Assembly: GCF_965223525.1 (NCBI RefSeq)
Contig: NZ_CBDCWX010000005.1
Span: 1,736,001-1,800,000 of the forward strand
DNA: 64,000 bases
Reading direction: 5' to 3'
Source: Leptofilum sp965223525
GTDB lineage: Bacteria > Chloroflexota > Anaerolineae > Promineifilales > Promineifilaceae
Shown here: piece after piece, positions 16,016 through 25,290 of the stretch
Layout: each line of letters begins with the position of its first letter
Numbering within the stretch: the first letter of the stretch is position 1
The notes under the pieces: model-generated
What the model was told of the DNA's origin: nothing
What the model saw: only the letters and a program-made list of their open reading frames with translations
Databases searched by the model: none
Made by a program: the position numbers and the translations under genes

Positions 16016-18970
16016 TCAATGACTTTGTTCTTCGAGGGCTAGGGCATAAAGTTGATCGAGGGTGAGATTACGGCCGTTTCGCCAAGCCACCTGGTAATCA
16101 TGTTCACCTAATTTTGTGCGGGAAAGGGCTAACTCTTCCTGCCGGTCTTGTTCATCTCGTGCCGTGAGGACAATGCTACGCCGCTGTTCCCAGGTAATGG
16201 TGGCGCTGTGCATGAGGACACAACGTTCATACTGCTGCAAATTTTGTGCCAAACTTGCCAATACGCTGGCGGCAACGATGATGGAATAGGGTGAATGGGC
16301 TTCGTGAAAGGCGGTTATCGCTTCACGAAGATAACCACTTGCTTTTTCAAGATCACCACTGTTCAGGGCAACCACGCCTAAGTTGTGGTACGCGCCACCA
16401 ATGTCAAAATGGTAGCCTCGTTCTTTGCCGGATTCCAATTGCAAAAGCATGTATCGTTCTGCTTCTGCGTAATTGCCCAGCAGAAAATAGGCGATACCTA
16501 TCGAACCATACACTCTGGCCTGCAACTGGACATAATTTTTAATGTCAGATGCAGAATTCTCCAGCAAATCTTGCGCCTCTTGTGAGGCAAGTAAGCCTTC
16601 TTCAAATTCACCCAGATTTTGGCAAACACCACTGAGTAGTTGCAAACAATGAATCAAGTCATCGGGGCTATTCGTTTGTTCGGCATGTGAACGGGCGGCA
16701 AGTATGTAGCTTTTTGCCATCTCAAAATCGCCCCGTTCCGAGGCTTGATGCCCAGCGGAGATGGTTAGACGGTAGCACAATGAGACGGGGAGCTGTTCTG
16801 CATGAGCCAGCACCATATCGGCGATGGGTTGGACGGTGTGTAAATCACCCGTTGCCAACCAATGGTTTTTGTAAGCTGCAATCGTTCCGGCTGCTTCGAT
16901 AAGTGCCAGAGGGGCTGCTTCTAAATTGCGTATGTGTTCCAAAACGGCCGTTATATTCTCATACTCAATCTGAAAGCTGCGTCCCCAATTGGCCGCCTCG
17001 TCCGTGCCTTCTGCCTGGATGATGGCGGGTTCCCATTGGGCAAAGTAGGCTGCCAGCTTTGCCAGCAGCTGATGTTTTACGGCCGTCACCAATTTTTGGG
17101 CGGCAAAGGAGCGGATAATCCGTAGCATACCAAAGCGCAGTTCGCCCTCCATGCGGTTGGCAGCGGGGTAGATGAGGCTCTTATCGGCCAGGCTGGTGAG
17201 CAAGGTGGTGGTTTCGGCATCAATGTCGGTGATGGTGGTGAAGGGCTTGTTGAGCAGGGTATAGGCAACGGCCGTTACCGAAAACCCATCCTCAAACAGT
17301 GAAAGCCCCGCCAGAAGCTGCTTTTCTGCCTCGCTCAACAAATCGTAGCTCCACTGCAGAGCCGCTTCCAGACTGCGGTGGCGGTCTGGCACATCCTGCG
17401 CCTGGCTGGTTAACAGCTTCAGGTTTGTGGTTAGCTGCTTGAGCAGCACGTCCGGCGGAAAATGTTTGCTGCGCGCTGCCGCCAGCTCAATGGCTAGGGG
17501 TAGGCCGTCCAACCGCTGGCAAATTTGGGCGACGCTGGGGCTGTTTTGTGTGGTTAACTCAAATTGGGGGTTGGTGCTGCGGGCAACGGCCGTAAAGAAG
17601 GTGATCGACTCAATGTTTTGTAATTGGGTAATTGAGTAATTGGGGTATTGGCTGTCGTCAGTGGGCAATTCTAGTGCAGCAACGGGGTAGAGTTGTTCAC
17701 CGTGCAAACTGAGAGGGACGCGGCTGGTGATGAGCAGTTGTAGCTGTCGGGCTGTTTGCAGCAAGTTGTGAATGTGGCCCACGGCGGGCAGCAGATGTTC
17801 AAAATTGTCGAGGATGAGCAGACATTGACGGTAGCGTAAATGTTCTCGTAACCCTTCTACCGTTTTGGCTGGCACGCTAAGCGCATCGGCAACGGCCGTA
17901 ACCACCTGTTCCGGTTTTTGTAGCGGGGCGAGGGAAACAAAGAAGATGCCATCGGGAAAATGGGACGCAGATTGCGCGTACAGTGTCTGCGCCACGGCAA
18001 TGGCCAACCGCGTTTTGCCAATGCCGCCCGTGCCCGTCAGGGTCAGCAGGCGAGCGGGTGATTTGCTGATGAGCAGTTGGCAAATTTGGGTTTTCTCATT
18101 GCTGCGGCCAACAAGCTGCCGCAGCGGGGCTGGCACTTGGTACGGAATCGGCGGCTTTTCTGCACCAGCAGACGCAGATTGAGATTCCGCTTGCGCCTCA
18201 AACCCGGCCAAAGTAAAGACGCGCTCTAGATTCTGATTTTGCTGGATGGCTTTGTAAACGGCCGTTGTCTCTGGCAAAGGCTCCACATCTAACTCGGCGG
18301 CTAACTGTTGGGCAAAATAGTTAAATTGGGAAACGGCCGTAGCTCGCTCTCCCAAAGCGTAATGCAAAGCCATCAACTGGCGCAGCACCGTCTCATTAAA
18401 GCCATCTTCGGCTAACGCTTGCTGGGCATAAACGGCCGCTTGCCGCCAATCGCCCAACCGCCACTGCTTGTTCAGTAAATGTCCCAACGCCGCGATAAAC
18501 TGCATCTGGAGGCTTTGCCGCTGCACAGTCAGCCACGGCTCATCCAAATCTGGCAATAGCTGCCCCAAGTAGATGGTAATCGCCTCTGCCAGCCGCTGCT
18601 GGCGGTTTAGATGGGTAAAGGCCGCCACATCCAGCCAGTAGGGTGCGGCTGGGTTCCACTGTACCGTTTTGGCGGTGACTAGCAGCCAGGGAGCCGCTTC
18701 TGTTGTCGGGGGCAAAGCCTGGCGCAAATCATACAGATGGCGGCGCAGGCGGCTTTTGGCCTCTTTTTCGGTGGCGTCTGGCCACAGGGTAAAGGCAAGC
18801 TGGTCACGCGGGATGGCTGTGTCTGGGTGCAGCAGGCAGTAGGCCAGCAGCGATTTGGCTTTGGGCAGCGTTTTCAGGGGAAACGGCCGTTCCCCCACAA
18901 ACAGCCGCATATGTCCCAATAAATAAATTTGTAATTCTGCTTCAACAAATTCACGCATCGCTAAAGTCAT
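16016..18970 (-). CDS. Large BTAD / NB-ARC-like ATPase / TPR transcriptional regulator (AfsR-like)
   Basis: A 984-residue regulator. An N-terminal winged-helix (about 10-90: LLGHMRLFVGERPFPLK, WPDATEKEAKSRLRRHLYDL) is followed by a BTAD all-helical domain (about 100-250). The STAND-type NTPase has a Walker A, LTGTGGIGKTRLAIA, near residue 312, and further motifs CLLILDNFEHLL (Walker B) and LITSRVPLSL. A helical domain and TPR repeats follow (about 700-950, e.g. GSIGIAYFLLGNYAEAERYM). Such proteins activate transcription after ATP-dependent oligomerisation triggered by ligand or protein binding to the TPR part. The target genes are unknown. The start may be 18970 or the ATG at 18958. Confidence 0.88.
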   Translation of the reverse strand: MTLAMREFVEAELQIYLLGHMRLFVGERPFPLKTLPKAKSLLAYCLLHPDTAIPRDQLAFTLWPDATEKEAKSRLRRHLYDLRQALPPTTEAAPWLLVTAKTVQWNPAAPYWLDVAAFTHLNRQQRLAEAITIYLGQLLPDLDEPWLTVQRQSLQMQFIAALGHLLNKQWRLGDWRQAAVYAQQALAEDGFNETVLRQLMALHYALGERATAVSQFNYFAQQLAAELDVEPLPETTAVYKAIQQNQNLERVFTLAGFEAQAESQSASAGAEKPPIPYQVPAPLRQLVGRSNEKTQICQLLISKSPARLLTLTGTGGIGKTRLAIAVAQTLYAQSASHFPDGIFFVSLAPLQKPEQVVTAVADALSVPAKTVEGLREHLRYRQCLLILDNFEHLLPAVGHIHNLLQTARQLQLLITSRVPLSLHGEQLYPVAALELPTDDSQYPNYSITQLQNIESITFFTAVARSTNPQFELTTQNSPSVAQICQRLDGLPLAIELAAARSKHFPPDVLLKQLTTNLKLLTSQAQDVPDRHRSLEAALQWSYDLLSEAEKQLLAGLSLFEDGFSVTAVAYTLLNKPFTTITDIDAETTTLLTSLADKSLIYPAANRMEGELRFGMLRIIRSFAAQKLVTAVKHQLLAKLAAYFAQWEPAIIQAEGTDEAANWGRSFQIEYENITAVLEHIRNLEAAPLALIEAAGTIAAYKNHWLATGDLHTVQPIADMVLAHAEQLPVSLCYRLTISAGHQASERGDFEMAKSYILAARSHAEQTNSPDDLIHCLQLLSGVCQNLGEFEEGLLASQEAQDLLENSASDIKNYVQLQARVYGSIGIAYFLLGNYAEAERYMLLQLESGKERGYHFDIGGAYHNLGVVALNSGDLEKASGYLREAITAFHEAHSPYSIIVAASVLASLAQNLQQYERCVLMHSATITWEQRRSIVLTARDEQDRQEELALSRTKLGEHDYQVAWRNGRNLTLDQLYALALEEQSH

Positions 18971-18993
18971 TTTTGCATAATATTACATGCGTT

Positions 18994-19064
18994 TGTCATG
19001 CCTGCGGAGGCAGGCATCCATATTTGATTGAAGGTATGGATTCCCGCCTGCGCGGAAATGACGT
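18994..19064. repeat. Family E inverted repeat (GTCAT...GGCAGGCATCCA / TGGATTCCCGCC)
   Basis: GTCATGCCTGCGGAGGCAGG and ATGGATTCCCGCCTGCGCGG are two adjacent hairpin-forming blocks. A matching element lies at 27180-27266. Confidence 0.75.
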
Positions 19065-19071
19065 GAACAGA

Positions 19072-19458
19072 TTACCGGCCCCGCAAAATATCATCCAGCT
19101 CTACCAAATGTAGCCCTTCCCACAGGTAAACAGACAGGTCAATACGGCCGTTCTCATCCACTTCCACCCCCTCTGCCCGCAAAATCTCAGCTTGTCGGTT
19201 GGCCGTCTGCTCGCGGTGGCGAATGCTGATGCGTCCCTGGCTGTTGACCACTCGCTGCCAGGGCACATTAGCCGAGGTGTAGCTACCTTTCTCTGGCTGG
19301 CGCAGGGCGCTAAGCGCGTACCCTACCGCACGGGCAGCCCGCGGATGACCCAACATGGCGGCGATACGGCCGTAGCTGCTCACCTTACCGGGCGGAATGC
19401 AGCGCACAACTTTGTAGACTTGTTCAAAGAAACCGGGAGCCTTTACGTCCATTTGCAA
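19072..19458 (-). CDS. Alkyltransferase-like protein (ATL, MGMT-related base-flipping protein)
   Basis: A 128-residue MGMT C-terminal-domain protein. It has the wing/helix motifs VVRCIPPGKVSSYGRIAAML and ARAVGYAL, but the active-site PCHRV of O6-alkylguanine transferases is replaced by VPWQRVV, so Trp stands where the alkyl-accepting Cys would be. By family knowledge, ATLs bind O6-alkylguanine in DNA and recruit nucleotide excision repair. A C-terminal extension (about 95-128) follows the conserved domain. The start is 19458 or the Met at 19452. Confidence 0.88.
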   Translation of the reverse strand: MQMDVKAPGFFEQVYKVVRCIPPGKVSSYGRIAAMLGHPRAARAVGYALSALRQPEKGSYTSANVPWQRVVNSQGRISIRHREQTANRQAEILRAEGVEVDENGRIDLSVYLWEGLHLVELDDILRGR

Positions 19459-19753
19459 ATCATACCGAGGTCAGGTTAAATTGGCTACCTAGAGTAACCG
19501 TCCAAGAATAATTTATTTTTCAGGAGGGACGATTACTCGAAGGTCATCCACTAATTCCAAGAACTCGTTTGTGGGTGACTACTTGGCGATACGGCCGTTT
19601 TGTTCACCAATTATTCACGATTCATTCATGTTTCCCGACAGATGCCAGTGCTATAAATCAGAGGTGAGCGCAAGCGCTTAAGGAGTCCAATGCGTATTGT
19701 TAGGAAGCGTTTCACGGGAACGCCTCACCTCTTCCTACAAATAGGAGTTTTGC

Positions 19754-20140
19754 ATGAGTTGGTCAGTATTGATTGTAGATGATGAGCCTTTGACGCAGGA
19801 TTTGCTGCGCCTAATGTTAGAGCCAGCCGGATTTCGCGTTTCTGAGGCCGAACATGGCTTAGATGCTCTGGAAAAAGTAAAAGAAAACAAGCCAGACATC
19901 ATGATTCTGGACGTGATGATGCCCCACATGGATGGCATCACCGTCTGCAAAAAGATACGCAACAACCCAGAAACGTCTGACCTGCCTATCATCATGCTCA
20001 GCGGCAAGACGCATCTCAACGCTGTGGAAGAGGGCTTGGAAGCTGGTGCCAACCGCTACTTACCCAAACCAACCTCCCGCGCCGACCTGATTCAAAATTT
20101 AAATGAGGTTTTGGCAGAAACGGCCGCAATCCGCCACTGA
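19754..20140 (+). CDS. Stand-alone response regulator receiver (CheY-like)
   Basis: A 128-residue receiver domain with no output domain. The acidic pair is in VLIVDDEP, the phospho-accepting Asp in IMILDVMMPHMDG, the switch Ser in IIMLSGKT, and the Lys in YLPKP. It would relay a phosphate from a histidine kinase that is not in the window. AGGAG stands eight bases before the ATG. The nearly 300-base upstream gap presumably holds its promoter; I see no clear boxes. A terminator follows at 20171. Confidence 0.92.
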   Translation: MSWSVLIVDDEPLTQDLLRLMLEPAGFRVSEAEHGLDALEKVKENKPDIMILDVMMPHMDGITVCKKIRNNPETSDLPIIMLSGKTHLNAVEEGLEAGANRYLPKPTSRADLIQNLNEVLAETAAIRH

Positions 20141-20170
20141 CCCCACCCTTTGCAACAAAATCAAATTAGA

Positions 20171-20199
20171 TGAGCCACCTCTATTGGTGGCTTTTTTAT
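20171..20199 (+). terminator. Intrinsic terminator after the response regulator
   Basis: GAGCCACCTC, a short loop and GGTGGCTTTTTTATT form a stem followed by a T run, 30 bases after the stop codon. Confidence 0.85.
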
Positions 20200-20328
20200 T
20201 GTTTGTTGGTTGAAAACGGCCGAATTTGGGGACTGTTGAAATTGCTCGTTACTTTTTACGAGTAAGTTGCACTTTATAGGCAACAACATAACTTTCATAA
20301 TGTTTTTTAGTTAAAAGGAGTCAAGAAA

Positions 20329-21135
20329 ATGAAACAAATGATTCGTTCAAAATATGGTATGGCTATTCTGTTTTTAATTCTCATGATGCTCACCGTTGCT
20401 TGTACACCCACTGGCGACCTGCCGGGTGACACGGGAGGCAACGACAACACGCCGGGCGAAACCGATGAAAACAGCAATGATGATCCGGCAAATAGCAACG
20501 ATGATGATGCAAATGCGAATGATGAAGACAGCAACAGCAACGATGATGACGACAGCGCCAACGACAGCGATGAAAGCAATATGAATGACGACGATGATGA
20601 CATGAACGACAACGACGACGACGATGACGACATGAACGACAACGACGGTGATGATGACAACAGCAACGACGACGATGACAGCAACGACAACGACGGTGAT
20701 GATGACAACAGCAACGACGACGATGACGACATGAACGAAAACGACGATGACGGCAACGACAACGACGGTGATGATGACAACAGCAACGACAACGACGGTG
20801 ATGATGACAACAGCAACGACGATGACGACATGAACGACAACGACGACGACGACATGAACGACAACGACGACGATGACAGCAACGACAACGACGATGATAG
20901 TGACAATGACAACGACGGTGATGATGACAACAGCAACGACGATGACGACATGAACGACAACGACGATGACAGCAATGACAACGATGGTGACAATGACAAC
21001 GACGGTGGTGATCACAACAGCAACGACGATGACGGTAACGACAACGACGACGGCAATGACAACGATGATGATGACGACAACGACAACTCTGGCGGGGGCG
21101 ACGATGACGATGATGACGACGACGATGATGACTAA
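20329..21135 (+). CDS. Asp/Asn-rich repetitive lipoprotein
   Basis: A 268-residue protein with a signal sequence ending in a lipobox (LMMLTVAC, Cys near residue 25), so it is predicted to be lipid-anchored and surface exposed. After a short Gly/Pro linker almost all residues are Asp and Asn with some Ser, Met and Gly (units such as NDDDDMNDND and GDDDNSND). It ends in a run of Asp. It resembles calcium-binding or solvent-exposed acidic spacers. Function is unknown; a matrix or ion-binding role is inference. AAAGGAG precedes the ATG. The repeat DNA gives long open frames on the opposite strand, which are artefacts. The next gene pair ends in a similar tail. Confidence 0.8.
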   Translation: MKQMIRSKYGMAILFLILMMLTVACTPTGDLPGDTGGNDNTPGETDENSNDDPANSNDDDANANDEDSNSNDDDDSANDSDESNMNDDDDDMNDNDDDDDDMNDNDGDDDNSNDDDDSNDNDGDDDNSNDDDDDMNENDDDGNDNDGDDDNSNDNDGDDDNSNDDDDMNDNDDDDMNDNDDDDSNDNDDDSDNDNDGDDDNSNDDDDMNDNDDDSNDNDGDNDNDGGDHNSNDDDGNDNDDGNDNDDDDDNDNSGGGDDDDDDDDDDD

Positions 21136-21174
21136 ATAATTCATCAATCATCTTTTGAGTCTTAGAAAGTGATG

Positions 21175-21202
21175 AAGGAGGTCTGTGAAAAGACCTCCTT
21201 TT
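21175..21202 (+). terminator. Intrinsic terminator after the Asp/Asn-rich lipoprotein
   Basis: AAGGAGGTCT, loop GTGAAA, AGACCTCCTT then TT: a perfect 10-bp stem. It shows that upstream in-frame starts of the following sigma gene (such as 21185) are not real. Confidence 0.8.
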
Positions 21203-21310
21203 CACAAATTACCTTCATCGTCGCGGTCGTGGCATTGGTCTATAATTAGGGGCTATGCTGCGGCAAATTATTTTACCTGGCCGCGCACAATCTTTGGAGT
21301 TTCTGGAATC

Positions 21311-21856
21311 GTGCAGGATGAACTTCTGTTGCTACATCGTGCAAAATCATATGATCAAGATGCTTTAGCCCAAGTGCACGAGCAATATTACGGTGCGATT
21401 TATCGTTACATGACGTTTCGGGTGAATGATTTACAAACGGCCGAAGATTTAACGAGCGAGGTGTTTGTCCGATTTTTACATGCCATCCAGCAAAAGAATG
21501 CACCGCAAAAAACAATCCGAGGTTGGTTGTTTGGCACCGCTTCGCTCATTTTGAAGGAGCATTACCGTAAAAAGAAACGGTCTCAGTTAACTGAATTGAC
21601 CGAGGCGTTGCCGGGGGAAACGGCCGTACCAACCGAGAAGTTGGAAGTACAGGAAAGTAAAGAGGCCTTGCGACAGGCAATGGCCAATCTAACCGAAGAG
21701 CAACGGCAAGTATTAGCCTTACGATTTGGTTATGAAATGCCCGTGCGCGACGTAGCGGAAACAATGAACAAAAGCGAAGGGTCTGTCAAAATGTTGCAGA
21801 TGCGTGCCATCGCAGCCTTGACCCGAACGATGACAGGCTCGGAGAGACGCGAATGA
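21311..21856 (+). CDS. ECF-type RNA polymerase sigma factor
   Basis: A 181-residue ECF sigma factor (region 2 about residues 20-85: YGAIYRYMTFRVNDLQTAED, TSEVFVRFLHAI; region 4 about 120-175: LTEEQRQVLALRFGYEMPVR, then MNKSEGSVKMLQMRAIAAL). The GTG at 21311 gives a normal family N-terminus; the frame is open to 21185 but that part overlaps a terminator. Its TGA overlaps the ATG of the next gene (ATGA), the usual arrangement for a sigma / anti-sigma pair. It probably directs transcription of envelope genes; the targets are unknown. Confidence 0.88.
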   Translation: MQDELLLLHRAKSYDQDALAQVHEQYYGAIYRYMTFRVNDLQTAEDLTSEVFVRFLHAIQQKNAPQKTIRGWLFGTASLILKEHYRKKKRSQLTELTEALPGETAVPTEKLEVQESKEALRQAMANLTEEQRQVLALRFGYEMPVRDVAETMNKSEGSVKMLQMRAIAALTRTMTGSERRE

Positions 21857-22956
21857 ACAATGTACCAGAGGCTTTGCTGCAAGAAAGTTTAGATTTGCTA
21901 GAGCAAGGCGAAACGGTTGAAACAATCCTGACGCGCTACCCGGAACATGCCGCAGACTTACGGCCGTTCCTGGAAACGGCCGTCCAGCTAACGACTCTAG
22001 CTCCTCAACCATCGCTGGCTGCCAAGCAAACCTCACAAAAAGCGTTTTTGGCCCATGCCGAAAGCCTAAAAGTGAGCCCGGTACGGCCGTCTCCCTGGTA
22101 TCGCCTGCGCCAAATATTGCTCCCCATCGCTTCGCTGGCTTTGGTATTGATTTTGTTTGCCACAACGGCCGTCTCGGTTTCTGGGTCGGCCATTCCTGGG
22201 GATGCCCTGTACTCGGTGAAGCGACTGGTGGAAACCGTGCGGCTAAACTGGGCAGATGATCCAGAAACGGCCGCTACCTTAGCAGAAACATACCGCCAGG
22301 AACGCATCCGCGAAGTACAGGCTCTGCTGCGTACAGGCCGCAGCGCCGAGGTTACCTTTGAAGGTGAAGTGATGGCCATTCAACCCAATGAATGGCTGGT
22401 GGATCTGATTGAAGTCCAACTGGACGAGGCAACCGCCATCGAAGGTCAGCCGCAGGTGGGTGAACAGGCGCGGGTAAACGGCCGTGCCGACAACGGCATC
22501 CTAGCCGCTACAACCATCATCATGCTCACAGGCACATCTGTCCCAACCGAGCCAGAACAGACGCCAACGACCGTACCAACGGCAACAGTTGAGCCAACCG
22601 CCACAGTTACCCAAGAGCCAACGCCTGAACCAACGGAAACGGCAAACCCCACTTCAATCCCAACGACGGAGCTTACAGCGACGCCAATGCCAACCACAAC
22701 CCCAGCTATCACGGAAACGCCAACTGGTGCGCCGCCACCATCGGCCACCCCGCCGCCAACTCAGCCTCCGCCAGACGATGACAACGGCAATGATAATGGC
22801 AACGATAATGATGATGATGACGACGGGGACAATGGCAATGGTAATGATAACGACGGTGATGAAGATAGCAACGACAATAGCGGCAATGGCAATGATAACG
22901 ACAACGAAAACGACGATAATGACAATGACAACGATGACGACAACGACAATGACTAG
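21853..22956 (+). CDS. Putative anti-sigma factor with DUF5667/DUF5666-like domains and an Asp/Asn-rich tail
   Basis: A 367-residue membrane protein coupled to the sigma gene. The N-terminal cytoplasmic part has the motif ILTRYPEHAADLRPFLETA (about 26-44), found in anti-sigma-like and kinase proteins of this phylum. A membrane helix spans about 87-110. Next comes SGSAIPGDALYSVKRLVETV (DUF5667-like, about 111-165). A small barrel follows, with FEGEVMAIQPNEWLVD (DUF5666-like, about 170-225), then a Thr/Pro-rich linker and an extreme Asp/Asn tail (about 310-367). The tail matches the style of the lipoprotein two genes upstream, suggesting a shared surface role. The anti-sigma role rests on gene order. 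Confidence 0.75.
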   Translation: MNNVPEALLQESLDLLEQGETVETILTRYPEHAADLRPFLETAVQLTTLAPQPSLAAKQTSQKAFLAHAESLKVSPVRPSPWYRLRQILLPIASLALVLILFATTAVSVSGSAIPGDALYSVKRLVETVRLNWADDPETAATLAETYRQERIREVQALLRTGRSAEVTFEGEVMAIQPNEWLVDLIEVQLDEATAIEGQPQVGEQARVNGRADNGILAATTIIMLTGTSVPTEPEQTPTTVPTATVEPTATVTQEPTPEPTETANPTSIPTTELTATPMPTTTPAITETPTGAPPPSATPPPTQPPPDDDNGNDNGNDNDDDDDGDNGNGNDNDGDEDSNDNSGNGNDNDNENDDNDNDNDDDNDND

Positions 22957-23006
22957 GATGCGCTAATCCCTCTTGTATTTTGCTTGCAGCCCTAGCTGCA
23001 GGCATA

Positions 23007-23038
23007 GTAACGTCCGGATTTCTGGGCGTTACTTTTTT
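23007..23038 (+). terminator. Intrinsic terminator after the anti-sigma-like gene
   Basis: GTAACGTCC, an eight-base loop, and GGGCGTTAC followed by TTTTTT. Confidence 0.8.
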
Positions 23039-23080
23039 ATGGCCAAAGTCACTTACAAGTATCAAGAATTTGGAGACAAA

Positions 23081-24643
23081 ATGATGCAAGTGACAACCCG
23101 TATGACCACCCAGATGCAAACAGTAAAAGCGCGTATTCAGACAAAATGGGATGAGAAAGTTGTGGCAACGGCCGTTCTCCTCTTCCTCGTTTTCATTACT
23201 GGTTTTGCGGTTGTGCAATACGCTACGCCCGGCCTGGCAGGCAACGATGGCTACTACCACATGAAGATGGGCTACCTCATCCGCACCGAGGGACTTACGC
23301 CAGATTTTCCTTACCTACCCTACACCATCCTCAACGAAGCAGCCTATTATGACCACCACCTTCTGTACCACCTGTTCCTGGCAATTTTTGCCACCACCGA
23401 TCCCGCACTGGACGGCGGGCTGGCGTTGACGCAGGGAGCCAAACTGGGCAGTATCATCATGCCGTCGCTAGCGTTCTTAGCGATTTGGTGGCTGCTGCGT
23501 GGGCAAAAGGTGCCGTATGCGGCCGTTTGGGCCGTGGGTCTCTTTGCCGTTTCAGAAGCGTTTTTGTACCGAATGAGTATGCCGCGTGCTCAATCACTAT
23601 CTCTGCTGCTGCTGGTTCTGGGGCTGCACTGGCTGTTGCAAGGGAAGTATAAGCTGTTGCTGCCGCTGGGCTTTGTCTTTGTGTGGGCCTACAATGCTTT
23701 CCCGCTGCTGTTGGTTGTGGCAGGCACCTACGCTATTGCCGCCTTTATGCTAGAGCGACGCATTGCCTGGCAAGCGATTGTCTATCCGGCCGTTGGCATT
23801 GGGCTGGGGTTAATCATCAATCCCTACTTCCCCCAAAATATTGAGTTCATTGTGGGACATCTGCTGCCCAAAGTGGGCGAATCTAGTACGCCAGTGGGTA
23901 ATGAATGGTCGCCCTATCGCACCTGGACGCTGGTAACAAATTCTGGCGTGGCGTTTACGGCCGTTCTGGCAGGCATCCTGGCGTTGGGCTGGCGCGAAAA
24001 GCGGATTGACGGGCCCACATTGGTAGCGCTGGGGCTGATGGTGCTGTTTGGCTACATGCTGTTTGAATCGCGCCGCTTTGTGGAATATTTTCCGCCTTTT
24101 GCACTGATCTTTTTTGCCTTGAGTGCGGCTCCGATTTTGCGGGAGTGGCTGGAAAAGTGGGGTGAGAAACGGCCGTACTTGCACCAACTAGCTCCCCTGA
24201 TCCTGCTTCTGCTGCTGGCTTACCCGCTTTACGTTACGCTGAATGACGCCCGCGGATTGCTGGCCGACAGCAAGCCCGCCGACCGCTACGCCGACGCCAC
24301 CATCTGGCTGCACGACAACACGCCAGCCGGTACAATGGTTTTCCAAACGGATTGGGATGATTTCACTCGGCTCTTCTTTTACAATACAAACGCTATCTAC
24401 ACGGCCGGATTAGACCCCACGTTCATGGAACTGGAAGATGAGGCGTTGTTCAACCGCTGGGTAGACATTACGCGGGGTCGTGTAGAGCAGCCGGGTGCTG
24501 CTATTCGGGATGAATTTGGTGCCGCCTACGTTTTTAGCGACTTGAACCACGACAACTTCATGGAGGAAGCGGAGGACGATCCGCTGCTGCATGAACTGTA
24601 CCGGGATGCGTACGCGGTGATTTATCGAGTAGGGGAACAGTAA
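23081..24643 (+). CDS. Polytopic membrane glycosyltransferase (GT-C fold, STT3/GT39-like)
   Basis: A 520-residue protein with about ten to twelve membrane helices. The first extracytoplasmic loop has GNDGYYHMKMGYLIRTEG and later YYDHHLLYHLFLAIF; an acidic residue next to an aromatic pair, followed by a DHH motif, is typical of oligosaccharyltransferase STT3-like and related GT-C enzymes that use lipid-linked sugars. The C-terminal 140 residues form a soluble domain. ATG 23081 follows TTGGAGA; starts further upstream would lie in the terminator. The acceptor is unknown. The lipid-linked donor could come from the GT2 at 11328. Confidence 0.75.
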   Translation: MMQVTTRMTTQMQTVKARIQTKWDEKVVATAVLLFLVFITGFAVVQYATPGLAGNDGYYHMKMGYLIRTEGLTPDFPYLPYTILNEAAYYDHHLLYHLFLAIFATTDPALDGGLALTQGAKLGSIIMPSLAFLAIWWLLRGQKVPYAAVWAVGLFAVSEAFLYRMSMPRAQSLSLLLLVLGLHWLLQGKYKLLLPLGFVFVWAYNAFPLLLVVAGTYAIAAFMLERRIAWQAIVYPAVGIGLGLIINPYFPQNIEFIVGHLLPKVGESSTPVGNEWSPYRTWTLVTNSGVAFTAVLAGILALGWREKRIDGPTLVALGLMVLFGYMLFESRRFVEYFPPFALIFFALSAAPILREWLEKWGEKRPYLHQLAPLILLLLLAYPLYVTLNDARGLLADSKPADRYADATIWLHDNTPAGTMVFQTDWDDFTRLFFYNTNAIYTAGLDPTFMELEDEALFNRWVDITRGRVEQPGAAIRDEFGAAYVFSDLNHDNFMEEAEDDPLLHELYRDAYAVIYRVGEQ

Positions 24644-24689
24644 TCGGTGGTCAGTAACTGATTACTGCTCACTGAATACCGATTTCCGA
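24641..24689. repeat. Family B repeat copy
   Basis: TAATCGGTGGTCAGTAACTG and TACTGCTCACTGAATACCGAT, a diverged copy of the GTAATCGG family, lies between two plus-strand genes. Confidence 0.65.
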
Positions 24690-24696
24690 GCAAGTT

Positions 24697-25290
24697 ATGT
24701 CAACTGTTGAGGCTGAACAATTCGATCGCGGAATGCGCTGGATGGAGCGTTGGGGAATTGGTCATTTGCGGCGGGAACTGCTACATGATGTCACGGGGCA
24801 GGTGTTGGAAGTGGGTGCAGGGACGGGTGCCAATTTGCCACTTTACGGCCGTTCCGCCTACACTACACTCATTGACATAAAATCAGACCGCTTGCTTCTT
24901 GCTCGACAAAAATCGGGCGAATCCGACACACCCGCTAGCTGTGCTGACGCACAAAAGCTGCCATTTGCCAGCAGCCAATTCGATGCCGTTGTCGGGACAC
25001 TGGTTTTTTGCTCCATTCCCCAGCCGGAGCTTGCCTTGGCAGAAATCAAGCGGGTGCTTAAGCCAGACGGCCGTCTCCTTCTACTCGAACACACCCGAGG
25101 TCACGGCCCCATCTCTCGCCGCTTCACCGATTGGCTGCAACCGCTGTGGTTTGCTTTGCAAGGGGAGTGCCATCTGAATAGAGAAACGGCCGTTGCCGTA
25201 CAAATCGCGGGCTTCACTATTGAACACAGTTCCGTTCACGGCTACGGGCTGCTACAAATGATGAAAGCGTCTATTGCCAGTAATCGGTAA
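24697..25290 (+). CDS. SAM-dependent methyltransferase (class I, type 11-like)
   Basis: A 197-residue class I methyltransferase. Motif I is VLEVGAGTGANLPLYG (about residues 31-46), followed by TLIDIKSDRLLLAR, the acidic ADAQKLPFASSQFDAVVGT region, and motif III LKPDGRLLLLEHTRG. It resembles small-molecule or quinone/lipid methyltransferases of the Methyltransf_11 group; the substrate is unknown. The next gene is convergent, with a family B repeat between them. Confidence 0.85.
   Translation: MSTVEAEQFDRGMRWMERWGIGHLRRELLHDVTGQVLEVGAGTGANLPLYGRSAYTTLIDIKSDRLLLARQKSGESDTPASCADAQKLPFASSQFDAVVGTLVFCSIPQPELALAEIKRVLKPDGRLLLLEHTRGHGPISRRFTDWLQPLWFALQGECHLNRETAVAVQIAGFTIEHSSVHGYGLLQMMKASIASNR

Noticed and set aside
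20560..21120. Repeated DNA that might be taken for a CRISPR or satellite array
   Set aside because: Units are irregular, in frame with a lipoprotein reading frame, and lack unique spacers.
20374..21205. Long open frames opposite the Asp/Asn-rich lipoprotein (Val/Ile-rich and His/Arg-rich)
   Set aside because: They arise from the GAC/AAC codon repeat read backwards. They have no ribosome site and highly unnatural composition.
22973..23080. Longer N-terminus for the membrane glycosyltransferase
   Set aside because: It would be translated from the terminator of the previous gene; a good ribosome site lies before 23081.
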